The notes beneath the pieces were generated by a model, which worked only from the letters and a program-made list of their open reading frames with translations, had not been told where the DNA came from and ran no database searches. A program made the position numbers and the translations under genes. DNA of 64,000 nt, taken from the NCBI RefSeq assembly GCF_005876855.1, contig NZ_QLAE01000001.1:124001-188000 (forward strand). Reading direction: 5' to 3'. This DNA is from Stutzerimonas nosocomialis (GTDB lineage Bacteria > Pseudomonadota > Gammaproteobacteria > Pseudomonadales > Pseudomonadaceae). Positions 1-10,745 of the stretch are shown here, piece by piece (position 1 is the stretch's first letter; each line of letters begins with the position of its first letter).

Positions 1-1
1 C

Positions 2-1933
<1,932 letters not shown>

Positions 1934-1953
1934 CCGGCGCATCCTCGCCTCGT

Positions 1954-1987
1954 GTATCCCGGCTGCGCGACGCCGCAGCCGGGATAC
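1954..1987. terminator. Perfect 14-bp inverted repeat between convergent genes
   Basis: GTATCCCGGCTGCG (1954-1967) and its exact complement (1974-1987) enclose a 6-base loop, 21 bases after the TRAP permease stop. Its strength and place fit a shared terminator, though no clear U-tract follows on either strand. The Na/Pi transporter frame reads straight through it. Confidence 0.55.
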
Positions 1988-3808
1988 CGCTACCTTCCAG
2001 CGCGGCGTAAGCGGTGCTGCAGAACAACGAGTTCAGCCGCTTCATGTCCGCGATCAGCTCCAGGTGCGCCGAGCTGGTCTCGATGCTCTCCACCACGCGC
2101 TGATGCAGGCGCGCCACGTGGGCGTGCGCCAGCTGGCGCTCGCTGCGACGAAATTCGCGCTTGTGCTCGATCAACCGCCGGGCCCCTTGCTCGTCCCCGG
2201 AAAGAAACACGCTCAGGCCCAGACGCAGGTTGTCCAGCAGCAGCCCGTGCAGGCTGGTGAGTTCCTGCAGGCCGCTGTCGGAAAACGAATGGCGTTTGGC
2301 GGTCTTCAGGTTGCGCACCTTGCTCAGCATGCGTTCGATGATGTCGCCGGCATGTTCGAGGTTGATGCTCAGTTCGATGATTTCCGCCCAGCGTCGACTC
2401 TCCTGCTCGGCCAGGTCCTCGCGGGGAATCTGCGCCAGGTAGAGCTTGACCCCGCAATAGAGCGCGTCGACGTCGTCGTCCAGGCGCTGGATCTCGGCCG
2501 CCGCTTCGCGGTCCTCGTCATGCAGCACGTCGCGCAGGCGCAGCAGCATGGCTTCGATCAGGTCGCCGATGCGCAGGGTTTCGCGCACCGCGTTGGCCAG
2601 CGCCAGGCTCGGCGTCTCCAGGTCGGAGGGGTCGAGGTGGCGCGGCTTGGCCACGCCGCTGTGGTCGGGACGATCCGGTAGCAGCCGTTCGCAGAGCGCC
2701 GCCACGGGTCGGACGGTCGGCAGCAGCAGGAGACAGCGCGCACAGTTGTAGGCCAGGTGGAAACCGATCACCTGGGTCTGCGGGCTGAGCTCGAGGGCGT
2801 TCATCCAGGCCACCAGCGGCGCGATGAAGGGCACCACCAGCAGTACGCCGACGAGCTTGTAGATCAGATTGCCGAGCGCCACGCGGCGTCCGGCGGGCGA
2901 TTGCACGCTGGCGTTGATCCACGCCAGCACGCCGCTGCCGACCGTGGCGCCCACCACCACGCCGATCGCCACCGGCAGGCCGATCAGCCCGGCGCTCGCC
3001 AGTGTCGCGGTCAGCAATACCGCGGCCAGGCTCGAGTACGACAGCAGCGCGAACACGGCACCGACGACCACGGCCAGCAGGGTGTCGCCCGCCAGTGAGG
3101 AGAACAGCACCCGCATGCCGCGCGCCTCGGTGATCGGTTCGGCGGCCGCCACGATCAGCTGCAGCGCCAGCATGATCAGGCCGAGCCCCAGCAGCACGCG
3201 CCCGAGCTGGCCGCTGCGCGTCTGCTTGCGCGAGAGGAAGAGGGTCACGCCGACCAGGGTCAGTACCGGAGACAGCCAGCTCAGGTCGAGGGTCAGCACG
3301 CGCGCCATCAGCGCCGTGCCGACGTCCGCGCCGAGCATGACCGCCAATGCGGTGGGCAGTGCCATCAGGCCCTGGGAAACGAACGAGATGGCCAGCAGCG
3401 CCGTGGCGTTGCTGCTCTGCACCAGCGCGGTGACCCCGATCCCGGCGGTGAAGGCGATGGGGGCGTTCGCCATGCTGTGGCCGAGCAGGCGGCGCAGGTG
3501 CGAGCCGTACACCCGCATGATGCCAGTGCGCACGATGTGCGTACCCCAGATCAGCAGGGCGATGGCGGAGAGAAGATTGAGCAGGGTGAACATACGACAG
3601 CTCTCGAAGGCCGCCGGCACGCGGGCGGCCGAAGACCGAATATTTCAGAAACATGAACGGTGGACTCGCCCGCCTGCGCGGCGTTCATCTTCTTCGACCG
3701 CCGGGCGGCGGCAGCCCGCGACCGATACGACACAATCTGTCGCGGGAGGCTGTCAGGCTGATGCGAACTGTTAACCTGTAGCGCACCTGTTTTCGAGCCT
3801 GCCCACCC

Positions 3809-6800
3809 ATGCTGACCCTGTACCACGCGCCTGACCTTGAAACCCTCGGCGAACTGGCGACCACCTTGCTCGCCCAGCCCCTGAGCGACCCGTTCGCCCC
3901 GGCGCGGGTGGTGGTGCCGAGCCAGGGCATGGGCCGCTGGCTGACCCTGGAGCTGGCGCGCAAGCAGGGCATCGCCATGCAGCTGGAGCTGCAGCTGCCG
4001 GCCGCCTTCGTCTGGGACCTGAGCCGCACGGTGCTGGGCAGCCTGCCGGAGCAGTCGGCGTTCTCGCCGACCACCCTGACCTGGCGCCTGTACGGCTGGT
4101 TGTGCGAACCGTCCAACCTCGAACTCGCGCCGCGCCTGGCGCAATACCTGGACGGCGGCGACGAGCGTCGGCGCCTGTCCCTGGCGGCGAAGATCGCCGA
4201 CGTTTTCGACCAGTACCTGCTGTACCGCGACGACTGGCTGGCGGCCTGGGAGCGCGGCGAGACCCTCGATCTCGGTCCCGACGAAGCCTGGCAGGCGTTG
4301 CTCTGGCGCGAACTGACCCGGGACGGCCATCCGCACCGCGCCCGGCTGCTGGGCGACCTGCTGCAGCGCCTGTACCGCGACGAGCCCTTGCCGGGCCTGC
4401 CCGAACGGCTGCTGGTGTTCGGCATCAGCAGCCTGCCGCCGCATCACCTGCGCGTGCTCGACGGCCTGGCGCGGCATATCGAGGTGGTGGTCTGCGCGCT
4501 CAACCCGAGCCGCGAGGCCTGGGGCGAGATCCGTGATATTCGCGAGCTGGCCAGGCAGCCGGAGAGCGGTGCCGAAGACTGGTACCTGGACGTGGGCCAT
4601 CCGCTCCTGGCCAGTCTCGGCAAGCAGGGCCGCGACTTCTTCGACTCGCTGTTCAGCCTGGCGGCGAGCGAAGGCAGCCAGGAGGTCGGCCTGTATTCCG
4701 AGGACGAGGACCTGCGCGACGACAGCCTGCTGCATGCGCTGCAGAACGACATCCTGCGCCTGCGCACGCGACTGCCCGAGGAGCGCCTGCGGCTCGCCGA
4801 GGCCGACCGCTCGCTGGAAGTGCACATCGCCCATTCGCCGCTGCGCGAGGTGGAAATCCTCCACGATCAGCTCTTGGCGCGTTTTGCCGCCGATCCGGCG
4901 CTCACCCCCGACCAGGTGGTGGTGCTGACGCCCGACATCGAGCGCTACGCGCCCTTCATCGAGGCGGTCTTCGCGCCGCGCGAGGGCAGCCCGCGGATTC
5001 CCTACAGCCTCGCCGACCGCAGCCTGCGCGCCGAGGTGCCGCTGATCGAGGCCTTCCTCGAACTCCTGCTGCTGGCGCAGAGCCGTTTCGCCGCCGAGGA
5101 AATCCTCGCCTGGCTGGAGCGGCCGGCCATCGCGCGGCGCGCCGGCATCGAAAACGAAGACCTGCCGCTGGTGCGCGACTGGCTGCGCGAAGCCGGGGTG
5201 CGCTGGGGCCGCGACGGCAGCCAGCGTGCACGCCTGGGCCTGCCGGCCGAGTCGGCCTTCACCTGGCGCCAGGGGCTGGACCGCCTGCTGCTGGGCTTCG
5301 CCGCACCGCCGCAGCTGGCCGGCGAACGTGCGCCGCTGCTCGGCGAGCACTGGCCGCTGGACGCCCTGGAAGGCGCGCGCGGGCAGCTGCTCGGAAGGCT
5401 GGTGGAGTTCGTCGAACGGCTCGGCTCGCTGGCCGATCAGCTGGCCCGACCGCGCCCGCTGGCCGAGTGGGCGGATGACTTGCAGCTGCTGATCGACACG
5501 CTGTTCGACGAGCGCGAGGCCGGCGAGACCCTGTTGCTGCTGTCCCAGGCCTGCGCCGCGCTTCGCGAACAGGCCCAGGCCGCTGACCTCGACCGCCCCA
5601 TCGAGCTGGAGCTGGTGCATCAGCAGCTCAGCGCCGCGCTGCAGCAGGGCGGCGGCGCCTCGGGCTTTCTCACCGGCGCGGTGACCTTCTGCACCATGGT
5701 GCCGATGCGCAGCCTGCCGTTTCGCCTGGTCTGCCTGCTCGGCCTGGACGACGGCGCCTTCCCGCGTCGCACGCCGCCTTCGGGCTTCGACCTGATCGGC
5801 CGCCATCCCCGGCGCGGCGATCGCGCGCGGCGCCTCGACGATCGCTACCTGCTGCTCGAAACGCTGCTCTCGGCGCGCCAGGCGCTGTACCTGTCCTATG
5901 TCGGCCGCGACCCGCGCGACAATGCCGTGCTGCCGCCCTCGGTGCTGCTGAGCGAGGTGCTGGAAGCGGTGGACATGACCGCCGTGCTGGCCGACGCGTC
6001 GCGGCCGGTCAGCCAGAAGATCCTCATCGCCCATCCGCTGCAGCCGTTCTCGCCGCGCAACTTCGCAAGCGCGCCTTGCGCCGGCTACTCGCTGCCCTGG
6101 TTCCGCGCCGCCCAGCGCCTGGCCGAGCCGCCGCAAGCGCAGGCGCAACCCTTCGCCAGCCTGCTCGCCGAACCCGATGAGGCCTGGCTGACGATCGAGC
6201 CGTCGCAGCTCTTGCAGTGCTTCCGCCACCCGGCGCGCTTCCTGCTCGAGCAGCGCCTCGGCCTGCGCCTGGCCGATGACCAGGAAACGCTCGCCAGCGA
6301 CGAGCCGTTCGACCTGGAAATGCCTGCCTGGAACGGCTTGCGGCGGCTGTCGCTGCAGGCCATGGAGCACGGCTGGAGCGACGAGGAGGAGCGCCGCATG
6401 GCCTGTGCGGCCGGCTGGTTGCCCACCGGCGAGCTGGGCCAGGCGCTGTGGGGCAAGTTGCGCGGCCCGGTGCGCGCCTTTGCGCCGCGGCTGTTCGAGC
6501 TGCGCCCCGAGGCGGTGCCCGAGCCGCTGCCGGTGGACATCACCCTGGCCGGCGTGAGGGTGCACGGCTGGCTCGATGGCGTGACCCCGGGCGGGCTGTT
6601 CGGCTGGAAGCTCGGCCGCCTCGGCGAATGGGACCTGCCGCCGTTCTGGCTGCGTCACCTGTTGCTCAACCTGTCCGCCACGCCGGGCATCGAGCGCCAC
6701 AGCCTGATGCTGTCGCCGGCCGGCGACTGGCAGCTGGGTCCGCTGGCCAACGCGGCCGAGCTGCTCGAACCCTGGCTCGTCGCCTATCGCAGCGCGATCC

Positions 6801-7078
6801 GCGAGCCGTTGCCGCTGCTGCCACGCAGCAGCCATGCCTTCGCCCGCGGTTACCGCAAGCCGAGCCGCGGCAGCGAACCGCTCGACAGCGCCCGCAAGCG
6901 CGCCCGTGAGGCCTGGCTGGGCGCCGAATTCAGCCCCGTCGCCGCCGAGTCGGAGGACCCGTGGAACGCCCTGGCGTTTCGCGACCGCGACCCGCTGGAT
7001 GCGCGTTTCGAGGCGCTCGCCGAACAGCTGATCGGCCCGGCGCTGGATGCCCTGGCCGACGAGGAGGAAGAACAATGA
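3809..7078 (+). CDS. recC: Exodeoxyribonuclease V subunit gamma (RecC)
   Basis: RecC recognises Chi and splits the DNA strands in the RecBCD helicase-nuclease, which resects double-strand breaks and degrades linear foreign DNA. The 1089-residue product begins MLTLYHAPDLETL and contains the family stretches VVPSQGMGRWLTLELA (about residues 32-47) and AVTFCTMVPMRSLPFRLVCLLGL (positions about 625-647). Length is slightly below the ~1120 of E. coli RecC. The stop overlaps the recB start (ATGA at 7075-7078), so the two are translationally coupled. The order C-B-D without ptrA between is the Pseudomonas arrangement. The start sits about 27 bases after an AT-richer stretch that probably holds the operon promoter. 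Confidence 0.96.
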   Translation: MLTLYHAPDLETLGELATTLLAQPLSDPFAPARVVVPSQGMGRWLTLELARKQGIAMQLELQLPAAFVWDLSRTVLGSLPEQSAFSPTTLTWRLYGWLCEPSNLELAPRLAQYLDGGDERRRLSLAAKIADVFDQYLLYRDDWLAAWERGETLDLGPDEAWQALLWRELTRDGHPHRARLLGDLLQRLYRDEPLPGLPERLLVFGISSLPPHHLRVLDGLARHIEVVVCALNPSREAWGEIRDIRELARQPESGAEDWYLDVGHPLLASLGKQGRDFFDSLFSLAASEGSQEVGLYSEDEDLRDDSLLHALQNDILRLRTRLPEERLRLAEADRSLEVHIAHSPLREVEILHDQLLARFAADPALTPDQVVVLTPDIERYAPFIEAVFAPREGSPRIPYSLADRSLRAEVPLIEAFLELLLLAQSRFAAEEILAWLERPAIARRAGIENEDLPLVRDWLREAGVRWGRDGSQRARLGLPAESAFTWRQGLDRLLLGFAAPPQLAGERAPLLGEHWPLDALEGARGQLLGRLVEFVERLGSLADQLARPRPLAEWADDLQLLIDTLFDEREAGETLLLLSQACAALREQAQAADLDRPIELELVHQQLSAALQQGGGASGFLTGAVTFCTMVPMRSLPFRLVCLLGLDDGAFPRRTPPSGFDLIGRHPRRGDRARRLDDRYLLLETLLSARQALYLSYVGRDPRDNAVLPPSVLLSEVLEAVDMTAVLADASRPVSQKILIAHPLQPFSPRNFASAPCAGYSLPWFRAAQRLAEPPQAQAQPFASLLAEPDEAWLTIEPSQLLQCFRHPARFLLEQRLGLRLADDQETLASDEPFDLEMPAWNGLRRLSLQAMEHGWSDEEERRMACAAGWLPTGELGQALWGKLRGPVRAFAPRLFELRPEAVPEPLPVDITLAGVRVHGWLDGVTPGGLFGWKLGRLGEWDLPPFWLRHLLLNLSATPGIERHSLMLSPAGDWQLGPLANAAELLEPWLVAYRSAIREPLPLLPRSSHAFARGYRKPSRGSEPLDSARKRAREAWLGAEFSPVAAESEDPWNALAFRDRDPLDARFEALAEQLIGPALDALADEEEEQ

Positions 7079-10000
7079 AACTCGACCTGCTCGACTCGCC
7101 CTTCGAGGGCCGCTCGCTGATCGAGGCCAGCGCCGGCACCGGCAAGACCTGGACGCTGACCGCGCTCTACGCCCGTCTGCTGCTGGAGCGGCAGCTCTCG
7201 GTGGGGCAGATCCTCGTGGTGACCTACACCACGGCGGCCACCGCCGAACTGCGCGAACGCATCCGCGCGCGATTGGCCGAGCTGCTGGCGGTCTATGAAG
7301 GCACGCCCAGCGATGACGACTTCCTCAATCGCCTGCATGCCCGCTACCCGGACGAAGCCTCGCGCCGGCGCCTGCTGCTGGCCGTACATGGCTTCGACGA
7401 GGCGGCGATCTTCACCATCCACGGCTTCTGCCAGCGCGCCCTGCAGGATGCGGCCTTCGAGGCCGGTGGCGATTTCGACGCCGAGCTGACCGCCGATGAC
7501 CGCGAGCTCATCGATGCGCTGCTCGCCGATGCCTGGCGCAGCGAACTGGCCGACGCCGACCCGGCCTGGGCGCGCTTTCTCGCCAAGAGCCGGATCACCC
7601 CGCAGTGGTTGCGCCAGCGGCTGCGCAGCCATCTGGGCAAGCCCTATCTGCGCGTCGAGCCGCAGGGTGAGGTGGTCGCCACCGATCTGCGTCCGGTCGA
7701 GGCGGCCTGGCAGCGGGCCGCGGCGCTCTGGCGGGAGGCCGGCACGGCCTGGGTCGCCGAACTCATGGCCCATGACGGGCTCAGCCAGAGCACCCACAAG
7801 CGCATCAAGTTCGAGCCCTGGCGCAGCGAGCTGGAGGCCTATTTCGCCGATCCGGCGGTGATGTTCGACCTGCCAGAAGGTGCCGCCAAGTTCGGCGTGC
7901 GCGCCTTGAGCAAGGCCTGCAAGAAGGGCTTCGATGCGCCGGTCTGCGAACTGGCCCATGCGCTCGATGAGCTGGCCGACCGCGTGGCCGAGGCGCTGCC
8001 GGCCGGCAAGCAGCGGCTGATCGCCCTGCAGGTGGCGCTGCTCGCGCGGCTCAACCGCGAACTGCCCGAGCGCAAGGCGGCGCAGCGCCTGCTGGCCTTC
8101 GACGATCTGCTCAATCGCCTGGACCAGGCGCTGCGGGGGCCGGTGGGCGAGGACCTGGCCGCCTCGCTGCGCGCCACCTATCCACTGGCGCTGATCGACG
8201 AATTCCAGGACACCGACCCGATCCAGTACGCCATCTTCGACCGCATCTATGCCAAGGCCAGCGAGGCCTCGCTGTGCTTCGTCGGCGACCCCAAGCAGGC
8301 GATCTACGCCTTCCGCGGCGCGGACCTGGCGACCTACATGACGGCCAAGCAGCAGGCCGACCGCGAGCCCTTCAACCTGCCGACCAACTATCGCTCCACC
8401 CCCGACCTGATCGCGGCGCTCAACCAGCTGTTCGACCATCCGCAGCCGTTCGCCCAGCACGATCTGCGCTACCCGTCGGTGGGCGCCGCCGACAAGCCGC
8501 GCGCCCGCCTGCGCCTGGTGGAAGAGGACGACGCCGCGCCGCTGTCGCTGGTCTGGCTCGGCGACGATCCGCTGGGCAAGGGTGACGCCGCGCAGCTGGC
8601 GGCCAGTGACACCGCGCGACGGATCGCCGTGCAGCTGGCCGCGGCCGCCGAGGGACGCGCAGGCTTCGACAAGGATGGCGGCTTCGCCCCGCTCAAGGGC
8701 GGCGACATCGCTGTGCTGGTGGCCAACCATCGCCAGGCCGGGATGATCGCCGACGAGCTGGCCGCGCGTGGCGTGCCCAGCGTACGCCGCGGACGCGACA
8801 GCGTCTGGCGCAGCGAAGAAGCCGGCGAACTCGCCGCGGTGCTCGCCGCCTATGCCGAGCCGGGCCGCGAAGGGCTGCTGCGCTATGCCCTGGCCACGCG
8901 TCTGCTGGGCCGCACCGCCGCCGATCTCGCCCGCTGCCAGGACGACCAGCAGCAGTGGGACGCCGAGCGCGAGGCCGCCGAGCGCTATCACCAGCTCTGG
9001 CAGCAGCAGGGCTTCATGCGCGTGTTCCGCGCCTGGCTCGACGAACAGGCGGTGGCCGAACGGCTGCTGGCGCGGGTCGATGGCGAGCGCCGGCTGACCA
9101 ACCTGCTGCACCTGGGCGAACTGCTGCAGGCCGAGAGCCTGCTGCGCCCGGGGCTGGAGCCGTTGCTCGCCTGGTTCAATGCCCAGCGTGGCAGCGAAGG
9201 CGCCGGCGAGGAGGCGCTGCTGCGCCTGGAAAGCGATGCCGAGCGGGTGCAGATCGTCACCATCCACACCAGCAAGGGCCTGGAGTATCCGCTGGTGTTC
9301 TGCCCCTTTCTCTGGGACGGCAAGCTGCTCGGCAACAACCGCGACAGCGCCCGCTGCCACGACGCCGACGGCCAGCCGCTGCTGGACCTGGGCAGCACCG
9401 AGCTGGAAGACAACCTCGAACGCGCCCGCCAGGAAGTCTTCGCCGAACAGCTGCGCCTGGCCTACGTCGCGCTGACCCGCGCCCGTGATCGGCTCTGGCT
9501 GCACTGGGGGCCGGTGTGCCTGTGCAAGCCGAAGAAGGATGGCAGCCTGGCGGACGAAGGCCTGCACAGCAGTGCCCTGGCCTGGCTGCTGCACGGGCGC
9601 GAGCTGGAGGGTGCCCAACCGTTGACCGAACTGGGCAACCATCTGGCCGACCTCGACGGCGGCAGCCTGCGCCTGGCCATCGAGCGCCTGGTCGGGGCGA
9701 GCAAGGGCCGCATGGCCTGCCTGCCGCTCGAGTCGCGCGAGGCGAGCACCCAGGGCAGCGGCCGCGCGGCGCCGCCCGGTCGGCTGTCGCAACTCGACCG
9801 CGGCCTCTACAGCGCCTGGCGCATCGGCAGCTTCTCCGGCCTCGCGGCGGGCATGCACATGGAGGCGCCGGACCGCGATGCGCTGGCGTTGCCCGATGCC
9901 GGCGAGCCAGGTTCAGGCTTCTTCGCCTTCCCCCGCGGCGCGCGGGCCGGTACCTGCCTGCACGCGATCCTTGAGGACTGGGCGCGTGGCAAGGGCGAGC

Positions 10001-10623
10001 TGGCCGAACTGGTCGAGCCGGCGTTGCAAGCCTATGGCCTGCCGCTGGAGTGGAAGGAGATCGCCACGGCGCAGCTCACGCAGGTGCTGGAGACCGATCT
10101 GGACGGCGGGGGCCTGACGCTCGCTGCGCTGCAATCGACCAGGCGCCTGCCCGAGCTGGGCTTCACCTTCCCGGTCCGCGAGCTGGACGTGGCGCGGCTG
10201 CGCACGCTGCTCACCGACCCGGCCAGCGGCCTGGCCGCGCCGCTGCGCGAGGCGGCGGCCCGATTGGAGTTCGACAGCCTCAAGGGCTTTCTCAAGGGCT
10301 TCATCGACCTGACCTTCGAGCACGACGGCCGCTGGTACATCGCCGACTACAAATCCAACTGGCTCGGCCCGGACGCCAGCTACTACGGCGGCGAGCGGCT
10401 GCTGCAGGCGCTCGCGGCCGAGCATTACTACCTGCAATACCTGATCTACCTGGTGGCGCTGCGCCGCTTCCTGCGCCAGCGCCTGGTCGATTTCCATGAT
10501 GAACAGCTGGGCGGCGCCTTCTACCTGTTCCTGCGCGGCATGCCCGAGGCCGGCGTCTACTTCGCCCGCCCGGACGATGCGCTGCTCGATGCGCTGGATC
10601 GGCTGTTCGAGGAGGGACAGTGA
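7075..10623 (+). CDS. recB: Exodeoxyribonuclease V subunit beta (RecB helicase-nuclease)
   Basis: RecB is the 3'-5' SF1 helicase and the only nuclease of RecBCD. The start is the ATG at 7075 overlapping the recC stop; the frame stays open upstream but that part is recC shadow. The 1182-residue product shows Walker A EASAGTGKTWTL (residues 17-28), helicase motif II DEFQDTDP near residue 375, FVGDPKQAIYAFRGAD just after it, motif VI-like YVALTRARDRLW near residue 800, and a C-terminal nuclease domain with the catalytic DYK (D1091, K1093) after GFIDLTFEHDG. All key residues are present. The stop (TGATG) overlaps an ATG that opens a 40-codon ORF reaching recD. Confidence 0.97.
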   Translation: MKLDLLDSPFEGRSLIEASAGTGKTWTLTALYARLLLERQLSVGQILVVTYTTAATAELRERIRARLAELLAVYEGTPSDDDFLNRLHARYPDEASRRRLLLAVHGFDEAAIFTIHGFCQRALQDAAFEAGGDFDAELTADDRELIDALLADAWRSELADADPAWARFLAKSRITPQWLRQRLRSHLGKPYLRVEPQGEVVATDLRPVEAAWQRAAALWREAGTAWVAELMAHDGLSQSTHKRIKFEPWRSELEAYFADPAVMFDLPEGAAKFGVRALSKACKKGFDAPVCELAHALDELADRVAEALPAGKQRLIALQVALLARLNRELPERKAAQRLLAFDDLLNRLDQALRGPVGEDLAASLRATYPLALIDEFQDTDPIQYAIFDRIYAKASEASLCFVGDPKQAIYAFRGADLATYMTAKQQADREPFNLPTNYRSTPDLIAALNQLFDHPQPFAQHDLRYPSVGAADKPRARLRLVEEDDAAPLSLVWLGDDPLGKGDAAQLAASDTARRIAVQLAAAAEGRAGFDKDGGFAPLKGGDIAVLVANHRQAGMIADELAARGVPSVRRGRDSVWRSEEAGELAAVLAAYAEPGREGLLRYALATRLLGRTAADLARCQDDQQQWDAEREAAERYHQLWQQQGFMRVFRAWLDEQAVAERLLARVDGERRLTNLLHLGELLQAESLLRPGLEPLLAWFNAQRGSEGAGEEALLRLESDAERVQIVTIHTSKGLEYPLVFCPFLWDGKLLGNNRDSARCHDADGQPLLDLGSTELEDNLERARQEVFAEQLRLAYVALTRARDRLWLHWGPVCLCKPKKDGSLADEGLHSSALAWLLHGRELEGAQPLTELGNHLADLDGGSLRLAIERLVGASKGRMACLPLESREASTQGSGRAAPPGRLSQLDRGLYSAWRIGSFSGLAAGMHMEAPDRDALALPDAGEPGSGFFAFPRGARAGTCLHAILEDWARGKGELAELVEPALQAYGLPLEWKEIATAQLTQVLETDLDGGGLTLAALQSTRRLPELGFTFPVRELDVARLRTLLTDPASGLAAPLREAAARLEFDSLKGFLKGFIDLTFEHDGRWYIADYKSNWLGPDASYYGGERLLQALAAEHYYLQYLIYLVALRRFLRQRLVDFHDEQLGGAFYLFLRGMPEAGVYFARPDDALLDALDRLFEEGQ

Positions 10624-10745
10624 TGCGGTGCAGTTGTGTTCGGGGTCGAGCCCTCGGGACGCGGTCTTGCCGTCGTGGGTGCGGTCTTGACCGCGAATCG
10701 GCCTCGCGGACACCCCAGGCCCCAACCTTCAGGAGCGCCCGATGA
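10623..10745 (+). CDS. Possible 40-residue micro-ORF linking recB to recD
   Basis: The 118-base gap between recB and recD is exactly spanned by an ORF. Its ATG overlaps the recB stop (TGATG at 10621-10625) and its TGA overlaps the recD start (ATGA at 10742-10745). The predicted 40-residue peptide, beginning MRCSCVRGRALG, is Arg-rich with four Cys, a composition that also arises by chance in GC-rich DNA. I recognise no family. Its most likely role, if any, is to carry ribosomes from recB to recD. The gap also holds a GCGGTCTTG direct repeat (10661 and 10681), the second copy forming the palindrome GCGGTC-TT-GACCGC. Confidence 0.25.
   Translation: MRCSCVRGRALGTRSCRRGCGLDRESASRTPQAPTFRSAR

Noticed and set aside
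3737-3756. CTGTCGC and CTGTCAG near the recC promoter as a Pho box.
   Set aside because: The half-sites are 13 bases apart instead of 11 and recC is not a phosphate gene.
3551-7075. A 1174-codon open frame antisense to recC, and similar long frames opposite recB (6850-9858), pstC (16607-19099) and others.
   Set aside because: The products are Gln/Arg/Gly/Ala-rich without domains and mirror the codon bias of the true genes; they are shadow frames of GC-rich coding DNA.
10624-10741. A frameshifted piece of recB or recD in the gap.
   Set aside because: Both genes are full length with intact terminal motifs, and the gap matches neither.
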